The notes beneath the pieces were generated by a model. The model was given only the letters and a program-made list of their open reading frames with translations. It did no database searches and had not been told where the DNA came from. Source: Nyssa sinensis (lineage: Eukaryota; Streptophyta; Magnoliopsida; Cornales; Nyssaceae). From it: a stretch of DNA of 64,000 nt. Position numbers and translations under genes: made by a program. Of this stretch, positions 23,299 through 35,164 are shown piece by piece. The DNA is taken from contig CM018052.1 in NCBI GenBank assembly GCA_008638375.1, positions 18,318,450 to 18,382,449 of the forward strand. The letters run 5' to 3'. Every line of letters starts with the position of its first letter. Within the stretch, counting starts at the first letter, position 1.

Positions 23299-24515
23299 TA
23301 TTGGACAAATGGGTTTTTGAGCATTATAATTAGCTATCTTTGAGCTAAAATTAAAGCGGGTCCCACAAATTAATTTTAGTGGGTCCATATGAGAATGTGT
23401 TCTCCTCCATGAGGAGATTAAAATTATATATTGGGTTGCTCAAAACCATTAAGGAGTGAATGAGAAATTACCTTCAAACATCACCATTTGGAAATGGTAA
23501 CAAAAGCTTGAAGCTTATACGAAAAGCTTGTGTCCCACATAGGAATGGTACAAGGCTTTTAAAGAGTATATATACGTTTACCTTGGAGGAAGGTTTGGGC
23601 CCCAAGGGGCACCCAAGTTTTGTGGAAGGGGGAGGACCTAGCACATGTTTGGTTCACCACATGCGTGCGCCGTCGCCACCCCGCCCCGCATCGAACCGAA
23701 CCGGACCGAGTCGGGTTCGGGCTTGGGCTTGGCCCGTTATATATATATCTTTCTAGAGAAAATTAATTTAAATAATTTTTCATTAAACGTTGTCATTTTG
23801 TTACTATTAAATACAAATCAAAACACTGCCTTGAGTTACCAGATTAATTAAAACCAAAAACGTCATTATTCTACGTGTATGTTTCTTGGTTTTGGTTTAA
23901 ATCCAAAACGACATCGTTTTGCAATTACGTTGGTTTGAATTTTGACAAGACAGTCGTCTTCTTCATGGGTGCGACTGTATTTGTTCACCATGAACAGACA
24001 CGACTGAACCTTTATGAGTGTACTAAACAACCATGAAAAGGTCTATAAATACACCCATATTCATGCATTTGTTTTTCATAAGTTTTCTACATTAAGTGTT
24101 TGTGTTTGAGAGAGAGTAAACCACTATTGGTTCGATAGACTCATAGATTGAAGTGCTGCTTTTGTGAGAGTCAGATCATTGTATCCTGGGAGGCAAAGGT
24201 CCAAGATCGTGAGCACCATAACGAGGACGAAATTTGTCTTAAAGACATAGTGACAATCACTAGCCTCGATCTAATTCAAATTTATGTTCTTCTGTTTTAT
24301 CCGTAAGTTCTTATTTTTCTGTTCTATCAATTTTTGGTTTCTCAGTTTCTTGTTACTGCATTATCAAAACAGTACACTGTATAGATTTGCAATCATAAAA
24401 CATACTTTCCTTTGTTTATATAGTTACTGTTTTTTCAAAAACTATGATTGAAAATTTTCAGAATTTCTAAATTTTATGATCTGTGTTCTTTGAATTTTAC
24501 GATCAGTTTATATGT
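23299..24515 (+). repeat. 5' LTR of the copia element (right end approximate)
   Basis: Aligns with 29439-30703: shared stretches around AATGGGTTTTT, CTCCTCCATGA, GGAATGGTACAAGGCTTTTA, AAAACGACGTCGTTTTGCAA-like sequence and CAGATCATTGTATC. The right edge is placed before GGTATC at 24519, a weak match to the initiator-Met primer site TGGTATCAGAGC. The LTR length then fits the 3' LTR once its (TA)n expansion is allowed for. Confidence 0.65.
24044..24051 (+). promoter_or_regulatory. TATA box of the copia LTR
   Basis: CTATAAATACACCCATATTC, with TATAAATA at 24044-24051 and conserved at 30192-30199 in the 3' LTR. It is the probable core promoter for the genomic transcript. Confidence 0.6.
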
Positions 24516-24890
24516 TGCGGTATCTAATACTGCTAATAATCTTCAAACAGTGAAAAAATCTAGAACAGAAACAGAAGAAAAAAAATTATTTATGTTTTGT
24601 ACAAAAAGTTATTTCTTTATTCTAATAAATTGAAGATTGCTATTGTAAGCATTTCATACTGTTAAAAATTTTAGAACTTGAAAAAATACATAAATTAAAG
24701 TTCTACTTATATTTCTATTTATTGAAAAAATATATATATTTCTGTTTAGTACAGAAAGTTATTTCTTTACTTCGTTTAATTAAATTGAAGATTGCTTCTT
24801 TTTAGTAATCTGTTTTAATTACAGATTTTTTTTTTATTGATTGGAATATATATATATATATATATGTGAAAAAAAATTTAGTTTTCTTAA

Positions 24891-27800
24891 ATGGCAACTG
24901 ATCCTCCTCCTACCCCGACCGTTACGGCGGTGCCTCCTCCTACGCTTATTATGGCACCAATGACTGTGAGTCATGGAGAGAGGCCAGAGAAGTTCAATGG
25001 CACTGATTTTAAGAAGTGGTAACAAAAGATGTTATTCTATTTTACCACACTGAATTTGGCTCAGTTCCTTCGAGAAGATGCTCTTATTTTGAGGGAAAAT
25101 GAGACAGATAGGCAAGTGGTTGCCGCTGTGGAGGCATAGAAGCATGCAAATTTCCTATGCCAGAATTACGTCCTCAATAGTTTAGATAACACATTATATA
25201 ATGTGTATTGCACTATCAAGACAGTAAGGGAATTGTGGGATTCACTTGACAAAAAGTACAAGACTGAGGATGCCGGAATGAAGAAATTTGTTGCCGGCAT
25301 ATTTTTGGACTACAAGATAGTTGATTCCAAGACAACCATCAATGAAGTTCAAGATTTACAAGTCATCTTACATGAGATTCATGCAGAAGGAATGCCTTTG
25401 AGTGAATCATTCCAAGTGGCTGTAAGTATTGAAAAATTGCCACCATTGTAGAAGGAATTCAAGAATTACCTTAAGCACAAGCGTAAGGAGATGAAACTTG
25501 AAGACTTGATTGTCCGACTGAAGACAGAGGAAGACAACGGTGCCTCTGAAAAGAAGGCAGGAAAGGCCATCATGGAATCCAAGGCCAATGTTGTGGAACA
25601 AGGACAAAGCTCTCAGAATAAGAAGATAAAGCACAATGGCAATGGTCCCAAACAAGGTCCCACTAAAACGTTCCAAGGAAAGTGCTATGTGTGCAACAAA
25701 TAAGGGTACCGTGCTAAGGATTGCCGTAGCCGCAAGGACCAAGGAAATCCAAACAAGAAACGTCCTCAAGCCAATGTGACTGAAGTGGACGACCTTTCAG
25801 ACAATGTCTCTAGCATGAATCTCCCAACCGTAGTCTCCACGGTGAACTCCATTGGCAGCAATACCAAGGAATGGTGGGTGGACACAAGGTTTATTCATCA
25901 TGTTTGTTTAGACAAAAATATGTTCTCATCATATCATAGCATAGATAATGGAGAACAACTCTTCATGGGCAACTCTTCTTCTTCCAAGGTTGAAGGCCAA
26001 GGAAAATTGGTATTAAAGATGACATCGAGTAATGAACTTACTCTCAATGATGTGTTGCATGTGCCAGATATTCGAAAGAATCTAGTGTCTGGATCATTGT
26101 TAAGTAAGAAGGGTTTCAAATTGGTGTTTGTCTCAAACAAGTTTATCCTCAACAAAAATGGGATGTATATGGGGAAGGGGTACATGAGCAATGGGCTCTT
26201 CAAAATGAATGTAATTACTATTGTACCTACAATTTCTAATATTAATAAAGACACAACTTCTGCTTATATGCTTGAGTCTTATAATGTGTGGCATGGTAGA
26301 CTAGGACATGTTAATTATAATACACTGCGTAAATTAATTAATATGGAATGTTTGCCTAAATTTGAAATAGATCCAAATCATAAATGTGAGATTTGTGTAG
26401 AATCTAAACTTACAAGAACTTATTTTCAATCAATTGAAAGAAGTAGTGAACCTCTAGAATTAATACATTCAGATATTTGTGATTTGAAATTTATTCAAAC
26501 TAGAGGTGATAAGAAATATTTTCTTACATTCATTGATGATTGCACAAGATATTGTTATGTTTATTTATTGAGAAGTAAAGATGAGGCAGTGAAAATTTTT
26601 AAACATTTCAAGAATGTGGTTGAGAACCAACTTGATAAAAAAATTAAGGTGACAAAAAGTGATAGAGGTGGTGAATATGAAGCACCTTTTGGTGAGTTTT
26701 GCTCACAACATGGTATTATACACCAAACAACTGCACCCTACTCACCACAACAAAATGGTGTTACTGAAAAGAAAAACAGAACATTAAAAGAAATGATGAA
26801 TGCATTATTATTAAGTTTTGGACTACCTTAGAATCTGTGGAGGGAAGTAATACTCTCTACAAATTATATTCTCAATTGAATACCTCAAAAGAAAACCAAT
26901 AAATCCCCTTATGAGTTGTGGAAAGGTCGAAGACTTTCTTACAAATACTTAAAAGTGTGGGAGTGTTTGGCTAAAGTGGCAGTGCTTATACCTAAAAAGG
27001 TTAAAATAGGACCAAAGACAGTTGATTATGTTTTCATTTGGTATGCTCATAATAGCAGTGCATATCAATTTCTGATTCACAAATCAGAAATTTCTAATAT
27101 GCATGTTAATACTATTATTAAGTCAAGGAATACATCTTTATTTGAAAATGTATTTCCTTACAAATCAACAGAGGAGTCGAGTTCAATTAAAAGAATTCAT
27201 GATACTGCAATAAGCAATAGTCAAGGCCAACAAGATAACGATAAACCTAGACACGTCAAAAGAGCTAGAACATCAAAATCTTTTGGTCTAGATTTTCTAA
27301 CGTATTTGTTAGAAGATGAGCCTCAAAGCTTTAAAGAAGCAATGTCAAGCCCTGAAGCTCTATATTGGAAAAAGGCTATTAACGATGAAGTAGAATCCAT
27401 TTTGCAAAATCATATGTGGGAGCTAGTGGATCTTCCACCAAGTTCTAAACCTCTCAGATATAAGTGGATATTCAAGAAGAAAATGAAGGCAGACAGATCT
27501 ATTAACAAATATAAAGCTAGGGTGGTTATTAAAGGTTACAAGCAAAAGGAAGGCTTGGACTATTGTGATACATATTCACCAGTTATAAGAATATCATCCA
27601 CCCGAATGTTAATAGCCTTTGCAGCTATACACAATCTTGAGATGCATCAAATGGATGTAAAGACAACTTTCTTAAATAGTGATTTGGATGAAGAAATATA
27701 CATGGAACAACCTAAAGGGTTTATTGTTCTAGGTCAAGAAAAGAAAATTTGTCGGCTTGTTAAATCCCTTTATGGATTAAAGCAAGCACCAAAGTAATGG

Positions 27801-28858
27801 CATGAGAAATTTGACAGTGTAATAATGTCAAATGGGTTCAAAATCAGTAAGTACGACAAATGTGTATATGTTAAGAATACAGAAAATGACTTTATCATTA
27901 TTTGTCTCTATGTTGATGATATGCTCATTATGAGTAGTAATAATGAAGTCATTAAAGCTACCAAGAAAATGTTAAACAATAAGTTTGACATGAAGGACTT
28001 AGGTGTTGCCGATGTTATACTTGGGATAAAGATCTCTAGAACATCGGATGGACTAATATAATCTCAATCGCATTATATTGAGAAACTTTTTAAGAAATTT
28101 AAAAAAGATGATAGCAATCCAGTGAGAACACCTATAGATATAAATCTACATTTGCCAAGAATAATGGCAAAAGTATATTGCAACTAGAATATACGTAAAT
28201 AATTGGCAGCCTAATGTATGTGATGAATTGTACCCATCTAGACAAAGTTTACGCTGTTAACAAATTGAGTAGATACACGAGTAATCCAGGTCTAGACCAT
28301 TGGAAGGCAATAGTTAGGGTCTTGAGGTATCTAAAATACACCTGAACCTATGGATTGCACTACTCAAAATATCCAGCAGTACTTGAAAGATATTGTAATG
28401 CGAATTGGATATCCGATACCAAAGACTCAAAATCCACAAGTGGTTATTTGTTTACACTTAGTGGTGGAGCGGTATCATGGAAATCTTCTAAAAAAACATG
28501 CATTGCCAGATTTACAATGGAATCTGAATTTATTGCACTTGATAAAGCTGGTGAAGAAGCTGAGTGGCTTTGTCACTTCCTAGAAGATATTCCAATGCGG
28601 CCAAAACTTGGGCTCGCTATCTGTATCCATTACGATAGTCAATCAGCGATTGGTAGGGCATAGAGTCATATGTATAATGGCAAGTCTCGACATATTTGTT
28701 GAAGACATAATACCGTGAAACAACTTCTCTCTAATGGTATTATAACCATTGAATACATAAGGTCAAAAAATAACATTGCGGATCCGTTAACCAAAGGTTT
28801 GACCAAAGAGTAAGTGAATAAATCATCGAGGGGAATGGGCTTAAAGCCTATGCACTAA
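24891..28858 (+). pseudogene. Copia gag-pol polyprotein, inactivated
   Basis: One frame from ATG 24891 carries, in order: gag (about 24960-25690, including DSLDKKYKTEDAGMKKFV); a zinc knuckle CYVCNK with AKDC after an in-frame stop; a protease where the active-site DTG is read as DTR (WWVDTRFIHHVC); integrase with the H-H-C-C zinc region (VWHGRLGHVNYNTL, then CEIC), then SDRGGEY and NGVTEKKNRTLKE; reverse transcriptase (WIFKKKMKAD, LYVDDMLIMSS); and RNase H ([19 protein letters not shown]). In-frame stops lie at 25020, 25137, 25449, 25701, 26829, 26877, 27795 and 28059. A frameshift near 28160-28200 moves the RNase H to another frame, which has further stops. The natural end is TAA 28856. The polyprotein would have made particle, protease, integrase and replicating enzyme. 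Confidence 0.87.
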
Positions 28859-29438
28859 GAGTCGCCATAGTAGCAACCCAACCTAGCTGACTAGAGATCC
28901 CAATATCTATGTTCAAAGGGAGAACTGAATTATGTGAAACTCATTAAAAGATCACTATGAAGATAAAATCTTCTACCCATTCCTATGATAAGAATAGTGA
29001 TGCATGTAGCATTGAAAAGGATAAGCTAAGCCTCTAATGATTCTTATACCTTGTTAATATACAAGTGGGGTATAGCAGGATACTCTTAATAAGAAATCAC
29101 GTATGTGAGTGTGAACTAGGTTGGTTCTATGAGAATGATAAAGGCTAAATTCTCTAGGAGCACTAGGAATTGTTCAGGGCCAAAATGAACACAATCATGA
29201 GAACCAGCTGCGTCAGGAAAGACTCAGTGTGAATGTTGTTGTCTTGGTTTACACAAATGATTGAACAGTTCAAGACATCATGTTCACTGATCAATCAGTA
29301 ACCCCGATAGCATTTCACAAGGGAAGGTTCAAGGCCACAAGCTACCTTTCTTTATACAGGAAATTTCCAACTAAACTCTCTCTTAGTGTCTACATGTCCT
29401 TTGCATTACTTTCACTCAATTTCATTCATATGGAGGAT
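28859..29438 (+). other. Copia 3' untranslated region and polypurine tract
   Basis: No gene is seen between the polyprotein end and the 3' LTR. The last bases before the LTR are ATATGGAGGAT, the expected purine-rich primer site. Confidence 0.6.
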
Positions 29439-30659
29439 TGTTGGAAAAATGGGTTTTTAAGTATTATACTTAGGTACCTTTGAGCTAAAATTAAAGTGGG
29501 TCACACAAATTAATTTTGGTCGGTCCACATGGGAATGTGTTCTCCTCCATGAAGAGATTAAGATTATATATTGGGTTACTCAAAACCATTAAGGAGTAAA
29601 TGAAAAATTGCCTTCAAACATCACCACTTGGAAATGGTAACAAAAACTTGAAGCTTGTGCAAAAAGCTTGTGTCCCACATAGGAATGGTACAAGGCTTTT
29701 AAAGAGTATATATACACTTATCTTGGAGGAGGGTTTGGGCTCCAAGGGGCACCTAAGTTTTGTGGAAGGGAGAGAACCTAGCACATGCTTGGTTCACCAC
29801 GCGCGCGGTCGCTGCCGCCCAGCATCGCACGAAATCGAACCGGGTTGGGTCGGGTCGGGTTCGGGCTCGGGCTTGGCCCGTCGTATATATATATATTTTT
29901 GGAGAAAATTAATTTAAAATTTTTTTCACTAAATGCTATCGTTTTGTTATTGTTAAATACAAATCAAAACACTGCCATTTAGTTACCAGATTAATTAAAA
30001 CAAAAAAACGTCACCGTTTTACAAGTACGTTTTTTGGTTTTGGTTTAAATCCAAAACGACGTCGTTTTGCAATTGCGTTGGTTTAAATTTTGACTGAACA
30101 ATCATCTTCTTTACGGGTGCGACTGTGTCTGTTCACCATGAATAGATGCGACTGAACCTTCATGACTGCACCAAACAGCCATGAAGAGGTCTATAAATAC
30201 ACCCATATTCACGCATTTATTTTTTACAAGTTTTCTGCATTCAATGTTTGTCTTTGAGAGAGAGTAAACCGCTGTTGGTTCGACAGACTCACAGATTGAA
30301 GTGTTGCTTCTATGAGAGTCAGATCATTGTATCGTGGGAGGCAAACGTCTAAGATCGTAAGCACCATAGCGAGGACGAAATTTATCTTAAGGACATAGTG
30401 CAAATCACTAGCCTTGATCTAATTCAGATTTCTATTCTTCTGTTTTATCTGTAAGTTCTTATTTTTCTATTCTATCAACTTTTGGTTTTTTAGTTTTTTG
30501 TTACTGCATTATCAAAACAGTACACTATATAGATTTACAATCATAAAACATACTTGCCTTTGTTTGTATAGTTATTGTTTTTTCAAAAACTGTGATTGAA
30601 AATTTCTTAACTTTTGAATTTTACGATCTGTATTCTTTGAAATACTGTTCAAACTATGT

Positions 30660-30698
<39 letters not shown>

Positions 30699-30703
30699 CA
30701 ACA
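29439..30703 (+). repeat. 3' LTR of the copia element (1265 bp)
   Basis: Starts TGTTGGAAAAATGGG after the purine tract and ends TATTGGACAACA before TTCTC. A (TA)n run at 30662-30694 near its right end is longer than anything at the same place in the 5' LTR. Confidence 0.85.
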
Positions 30704-30872
30704 TTCTCTTCTTAGGTTGGATCTTTTTCTGATTTCTCTATCTCGTATGGCTTCTAGTTGTCTGCTTTTGCAGCTCAGTTGGTCTGGTTTGCGTTGTTGC
30801 TGTACTTCTGTTTTTACTGTCCCTGGCTTGGAAGTCGGTACCTTCTTAATAAAGCTTATTAAAAAAAAAAAA
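30704..30872 (+). mobile_element. LINE 3' tail with poly(A)
   Basis: Directly after the copia element, the sequence TTCTTAGGTTGGATC to CTTCTTAATAAAGCTTATT ends in 12 A residues (30861-30872). It looks like the 3' UTR and poly(A) tail of a plant LINE and is the missing end of the coding remnant at 22640-23298. The join supports the copia insertion into a pre-existing LINE. Confidence 0.65.
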
Positions 30873-31220
30873 CTTACTTGGTGAAGTTTTGAAAAGAAAA
30901 GACTACATCGTCAAGATGTTTTCGGTACAAGTTATGTCGAAAACATGTCTTTTATCTTACTCGATATATAATTCTTTATTAGAAAGTTAAAAAATAAAAC
31001 TTTAAATTTTGAAATTTCGACAGTGTCAAAATATTTTCAATTCATCTTGTGTTTCATTTCTCAACGCTTAATATATAGGTCCACTGTCTGATATTTTATC
31101 GCTTGGCAGTGCAATATATATGAGATCTCTTTGGACATTTGACACTTCCTACGTGACTTTTTTTAGCAATATCACATGAAACAAATACATCCAGAATAGA
31201 TATGTAAGACAAATATTTTT

Positions 31221-31424
31221 TTGGAATTATTGCCAAAAACGTTAGAAGCAATTGTTCTCTGGTACTATAACATAACAAGACTGACCTTTCTATGAAAAAA
31301 CCCTTGAAAATATGGTTGATTAATATTTGGAATTATTGCCAAAAACGTTACAAGCATTTGTTCTCTGGTACTGTAATATAACAAGACTGACCTTTCTATG
31401 AAAAACCCCTTGAAAATATGGTTG
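31221..31424 (+). repeat. 106-bp tandem duplication (two copies)
   Basis: TTGGAATTATTGCCAAAAAC begins at 31221 and again at 31327. Both copies continue through TTGTTCTCTGGTACT, CAAGACTGACCTTTCTATG and TTGAAAATATGGTTG with few differences. No coding content. Confidence 0.85.
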
Positions 31425-33451
31425 TTCAAATGGTTAATTCCAATACACATAGATAAAATGGAAATACTTCATTAGAAAGTTCTAAATCAGGGGCAGAGTT
31501 AAGGTGGGCCCAGGGGTCAATGTCCGTCCTTTTTATTTTATTGTTCAATAGTTTTGTAAAATATTTCATAAATAACTCCTTGATTTAGTTCCCCCCCCTA
31601 TAAGTTTAATTTTTTTTTGTACTTTTCTTCTGATTTTTATTAAAACCTTTTTTGTATAACTTCAAATTTTTTTTCCCTCTTTTTTTTTTTATTGGACTTT
31701 TTGTCTAATTAATTTATAAAAAAAATTAACATTTTATACTTATTTAATTTTTTAACTTCTGATGAAAAATTGAGAACAAAGTTTAGTCTCTCGAAAAACC
31801 CTTTGTCAAAGTGAGATTTTCACTTTGAAACATGCATTTAAAAGTAAATTATAACAATAATTTAATTTCTTATTTTTTAAGCACACTCATTCATTCACAA
31901 ACATACACACACACACAAAAATTAAAGAAGCATAAGATGTAATATCAGACTCTCTCTCTAACACACACACACACATACACATGAAACACGATATAAAATA
32001 CCGGCCCACGAACAAATTAAAGAAGCATAAGATACCTCTCACATACACACACATACATGCATGTAGCAGGAGATAAAATATTGGGCAAGTTGACCCTGGC
32101 GAGTACTATTGAATGAAGTCCTTGATAAGTTTGAGCTACCTAACCAAAATGCATATAACGAACCAAATTGGAAAATTAGTTCCCTGAGATAATAGCTTGA
32201 TTTATTTTGAATTTTCCTGAATTTAAAAAAATTTAAGAGTTTTTTTTTTTTTTTAATAATGATGAGAAATTCATTGGTGGCATGCGCTTCAAACCGATAA
32301 ATTTCATTAGTCGTTTCGCAAAGAGAGTGTGGCCCCAAGATCTAGAGCTGCTCATACATTAAGCAATCCAACCATATTGTAAATTGAGTTCTCATCGTAA
32401 AAAAGAATATGCTAGATAGGAGGTGAGATCTAGTCATCTAGCACTTGTTTATGCAAAAAATCAAATTCTACGTGGTGGGCCGAGGGAATCCTAAACTTTT
32501 TGCACTCCTAAGAAAACAACATTTGGCTTATCAAGGTGGGTATATGTATAATACATCTATATATATAACTTAATATTGATTAATTATAAGAACTGTTACA
32601 TCAGTGGCCTGCAGCTAAACTATAAACAAAGACCAAAGTGATGTGGGAAGTAGGTACCATGATTCCATAATTGAAGAATGTCCAATGTTATTTTCACCTG
32701 TTGCAGCAAACAAGATTCAGTGTATGGAATGACTTGTGAGTAACATATTCTAATTAATGTATTACTTTTAGCCATGATTATCCACAAAAGAATTAAGAAA
32801 ACAAATAGAATATGATGTTGTAAATCCATCCTATGAATCATAATATGTCATAAAACAAAAACAATATATATATATATATGTATATAGAGAGAGAGAGAGT
32901 GTGTGTGAGTTGGTAATTAATATTCATTTCTGAGCTTCTTGGGTGATTTATACAACCAAAATTGTTGATGGTGCCTAACTGACTCAATTGCAATCAAGAA
33001 TTCCTATATTCGGGTTGATTGCTTTACTAATTTCTATGCCGAACTAATGATAATGACATTGAAAAAAAAAGTAAATGGTTTTAAAATATGGTGCAAATTA
33101 ATGGAGAATCTTTCTACGCCGGCCTACATCTTGAAATATCTTTCCCAGTTGGATCACTGTTTACTTGTTCACCCAGGAAAACAGTTTTCAAACATAATAA
33201 AATAATGATTTAACATGCTTTTGCATGAACAGTTACTCAGATTTGGATGTTTTTTCATTTAGATTGACAGTTACATCAATTAGATCAAGTGACAGTTACG
33301 TTCTTTGGGTGCTAACTTTCTCATACTGGTTTAATTCTCTTAGTTTAACTGAAAATTTTTAACATTTCAAGTTGGGGGAGCTCTTGATTATTTGTCATCG
33401 ACTTTCAAGATAAAATGATACACAAATGTACAATGTAAATTCTTTCAAGGG

Positions 33452-33494
<43 letters not shown>

Positions 33495-33784
33495 GCACTT
33501 AGACGTAGTTAATAGTAATATTCCTCCTTACAGAGAACCAGGTCATGAGTACTTGATGAGACAGGAAAATAAGGATTGCTAAAGTGGGGGTAGCTACAGG
33601 AAAACAAGAGACTATTTAGGACCTTCATCTAAAGTGGTGGTAGTGGAAAAAAAAAAAAGAGTTATTTTGCGAACTTCTTCTGTTTATTTATGTTAGGGGC
33701 TCTTAATTAATCGCACTTCTCTTTCTGTTTAGGAGCACAACTTACCATTTTTCTTTAAGATAGAATTACACAAATGTTTTATCT

Positions 33785-34328
33785 TTTTATTTATTTAGAT
33801 AAATTATACTGACATCTCTTAAAATTTAAAACAATTAAACTGATATTTTTTGAGAATTTTAAAATTATATTGACATTTTTTACTTTACAAAATAATATAC
33901 AGATATCTCTCTACAGTCAATTTTTTCTTCAAAATGACAAAATTAACATTTTCATATATTTTTTTTTTCAATTTTTTAAATCTTGACCAATTTATTTTTC
34001 ATTTTTTAAATAAATATTGATAAAAACCTTAAATTTATTTTTATATAAAATAAAAATAAGTTATTTAGCTTAAATTTGTTTTTAAATAAAATAAATTAAA
34101 ATTTTTAAAAAAAAGTTAGAATAAATTGGTCAAAATTGAAAAAATACAAAATAAATAAATAAAAAAGATAATTTCGTCACTTTGAAAAATCATTGATGGT
34201 AGGATGGTATTTGTATATTATCTTATAAAATAGAAGAAATTAGTATAATTTTAAAAATTTTAAGAGAGATCAGTGTAATTATCATAAATCTTATGAGAAG
34301 TCACTATAATTTATCTTATTTATTTTTT
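33785..34328. mobile_element. Foldback (MITE-like) element, about 540 bp
   Basis: The left arm (GATAAATTATACTGACATCT near 33798, then AAACTGATATTTTTTGAGA, later CTTGACCAATTTATTTTTC) and the reverse complement of the right arm (GATAAATTATAGTGACTTCT, then TACACTGATCTCTCTTAAA, later TTTTGACCAATTTATTC) pair along nearly the full length, with the centre near 34060. There is no coding capacity. The target duplication is unclear because both flanks are TTTATTTATTT-like. The superfamily cannot be assigned. Confidence 0.7.
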
Positions 34329-34449
34329 TGGATGTAACAAATGTTAGTAATTAATTTTTAAAATAGAGTGGCATTCAAAATGTGGAGTGGAGATTTATCA
34401 TTTTTTTTGTTATCAACTATCATCAAAAAGGAAAATTATTTATCCATAT

Positions 34450-35087
34450 TGATGTACCACAAACAGACACACCAATCACCTTGAGACGCGTGTGCCCACG
34501 GAGTTAACAAATCTCGATCCTACAGAACTGATAATTCCGATCATACAGAACAGCCACAAGCTTTCAGGGCATTCTCATATACGTCTATCATACAGAACCG
34601 ATAAACTCGGTCACACAGTGCAGGCAAAACCTTCAAGGCATTCTCATGCGTATATCTTCCAGACCTTCTGTTCTGGGCAATATTTATTCGACACATCATA
34701 TGGTTCCGACCTTATGGTTTCCTTAAACAACTGCCAAGCAGGGAATAAGGAAACAGACTTCAACACGGAAACTACTATCTCTGATTATCTCCATCTACGA
34801 CTCAATGCTCCACAAGGTAACTGCAATCTCCGATGATCAAATCCCTATATTCATGGCGTCAAATCCTAATCAACTTAGGAGAGCCACGGCTTATAAAAAA
34901 ATCCTAGAGGTACGCTTTATTTTTATGCTCATTCTTTGGCTTTCAATACAGTCTTTTAATTCTTTTTCTTACTTAAGCATCGGAGCGGCTACCGCCGGAG
35001 CCAATCCGGTGGTCCTCTGATCATCTTTCTGAGTGTTCTACAGGTCACGGAGTCCATACTTATTGCGAGCCAAAAAGTGCAGCATCA
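34450..35087 (+). repeat. 5' LTR of Tat-B (638 bp)
   Basis: TGATG and CATCA are inverted ends. A TATA-like box (TATAAAAA) is at 34892 in the context CCACGGCT. The LTR is followed by GT and a primer-binding site. Confidence 0.92.
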
Positions 35088-35090
35088 GTT

Positions 35091-35108
35091 TGGCGCCGTC
35101 TGTGGGAA
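35091..35108 (+). other. Primer-binding site of Tat-B
   Basis: TGGCGCCGTCTGTGGGAA lies three bases after the LTR end. It starts TGG, as for a tRNA 3' CCA, and its first nine bases fit the acceptor end of plant tRNA-Asp, but the rest diverges. The tRNA assignment is tentative. Confidence 0.7.
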
Positions 35109-35164
35109 CAACTAATCTCCAAGTGCTCTATTCATAAACTCATCTCTTTCCTCACCGGAAAACT

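Larger units (their letters stand above)
23299..30703 (+). mobile_element. Ty1/copia retrotransposon, full length but decayed, TSD TTCTC
   Basis: Two LTRs (23299 to about 24515, and 29439-30703) flank one gag-pol frame. The 3' LTR starts TGTTGG and ends GACAACA, so the ends are inverted. The duplication TTCTC is present at 23294-23298 and 30704-30708. Domain order gag, protease, integrase, reverse transcriptase, RNase H is that of Ty1/copia. General similarity to TNT1-type polyproteins suggests the Tork lineage, which I did not verify. It split a LINE 3' end. Confidence 0.88.
30873..34449. other. AT-rich intergenic DNA without genes
   Basis: No coding sequence is recognised. It contains the 106-bp tandem duplication (31221-31424), dinucleotide runs (32860-32905, 33455-33494), long T and A runs, and a foldback element (33785-34328). 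It ends with CATAT, the left target copy of Tat-B. Confidence 0.5.
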
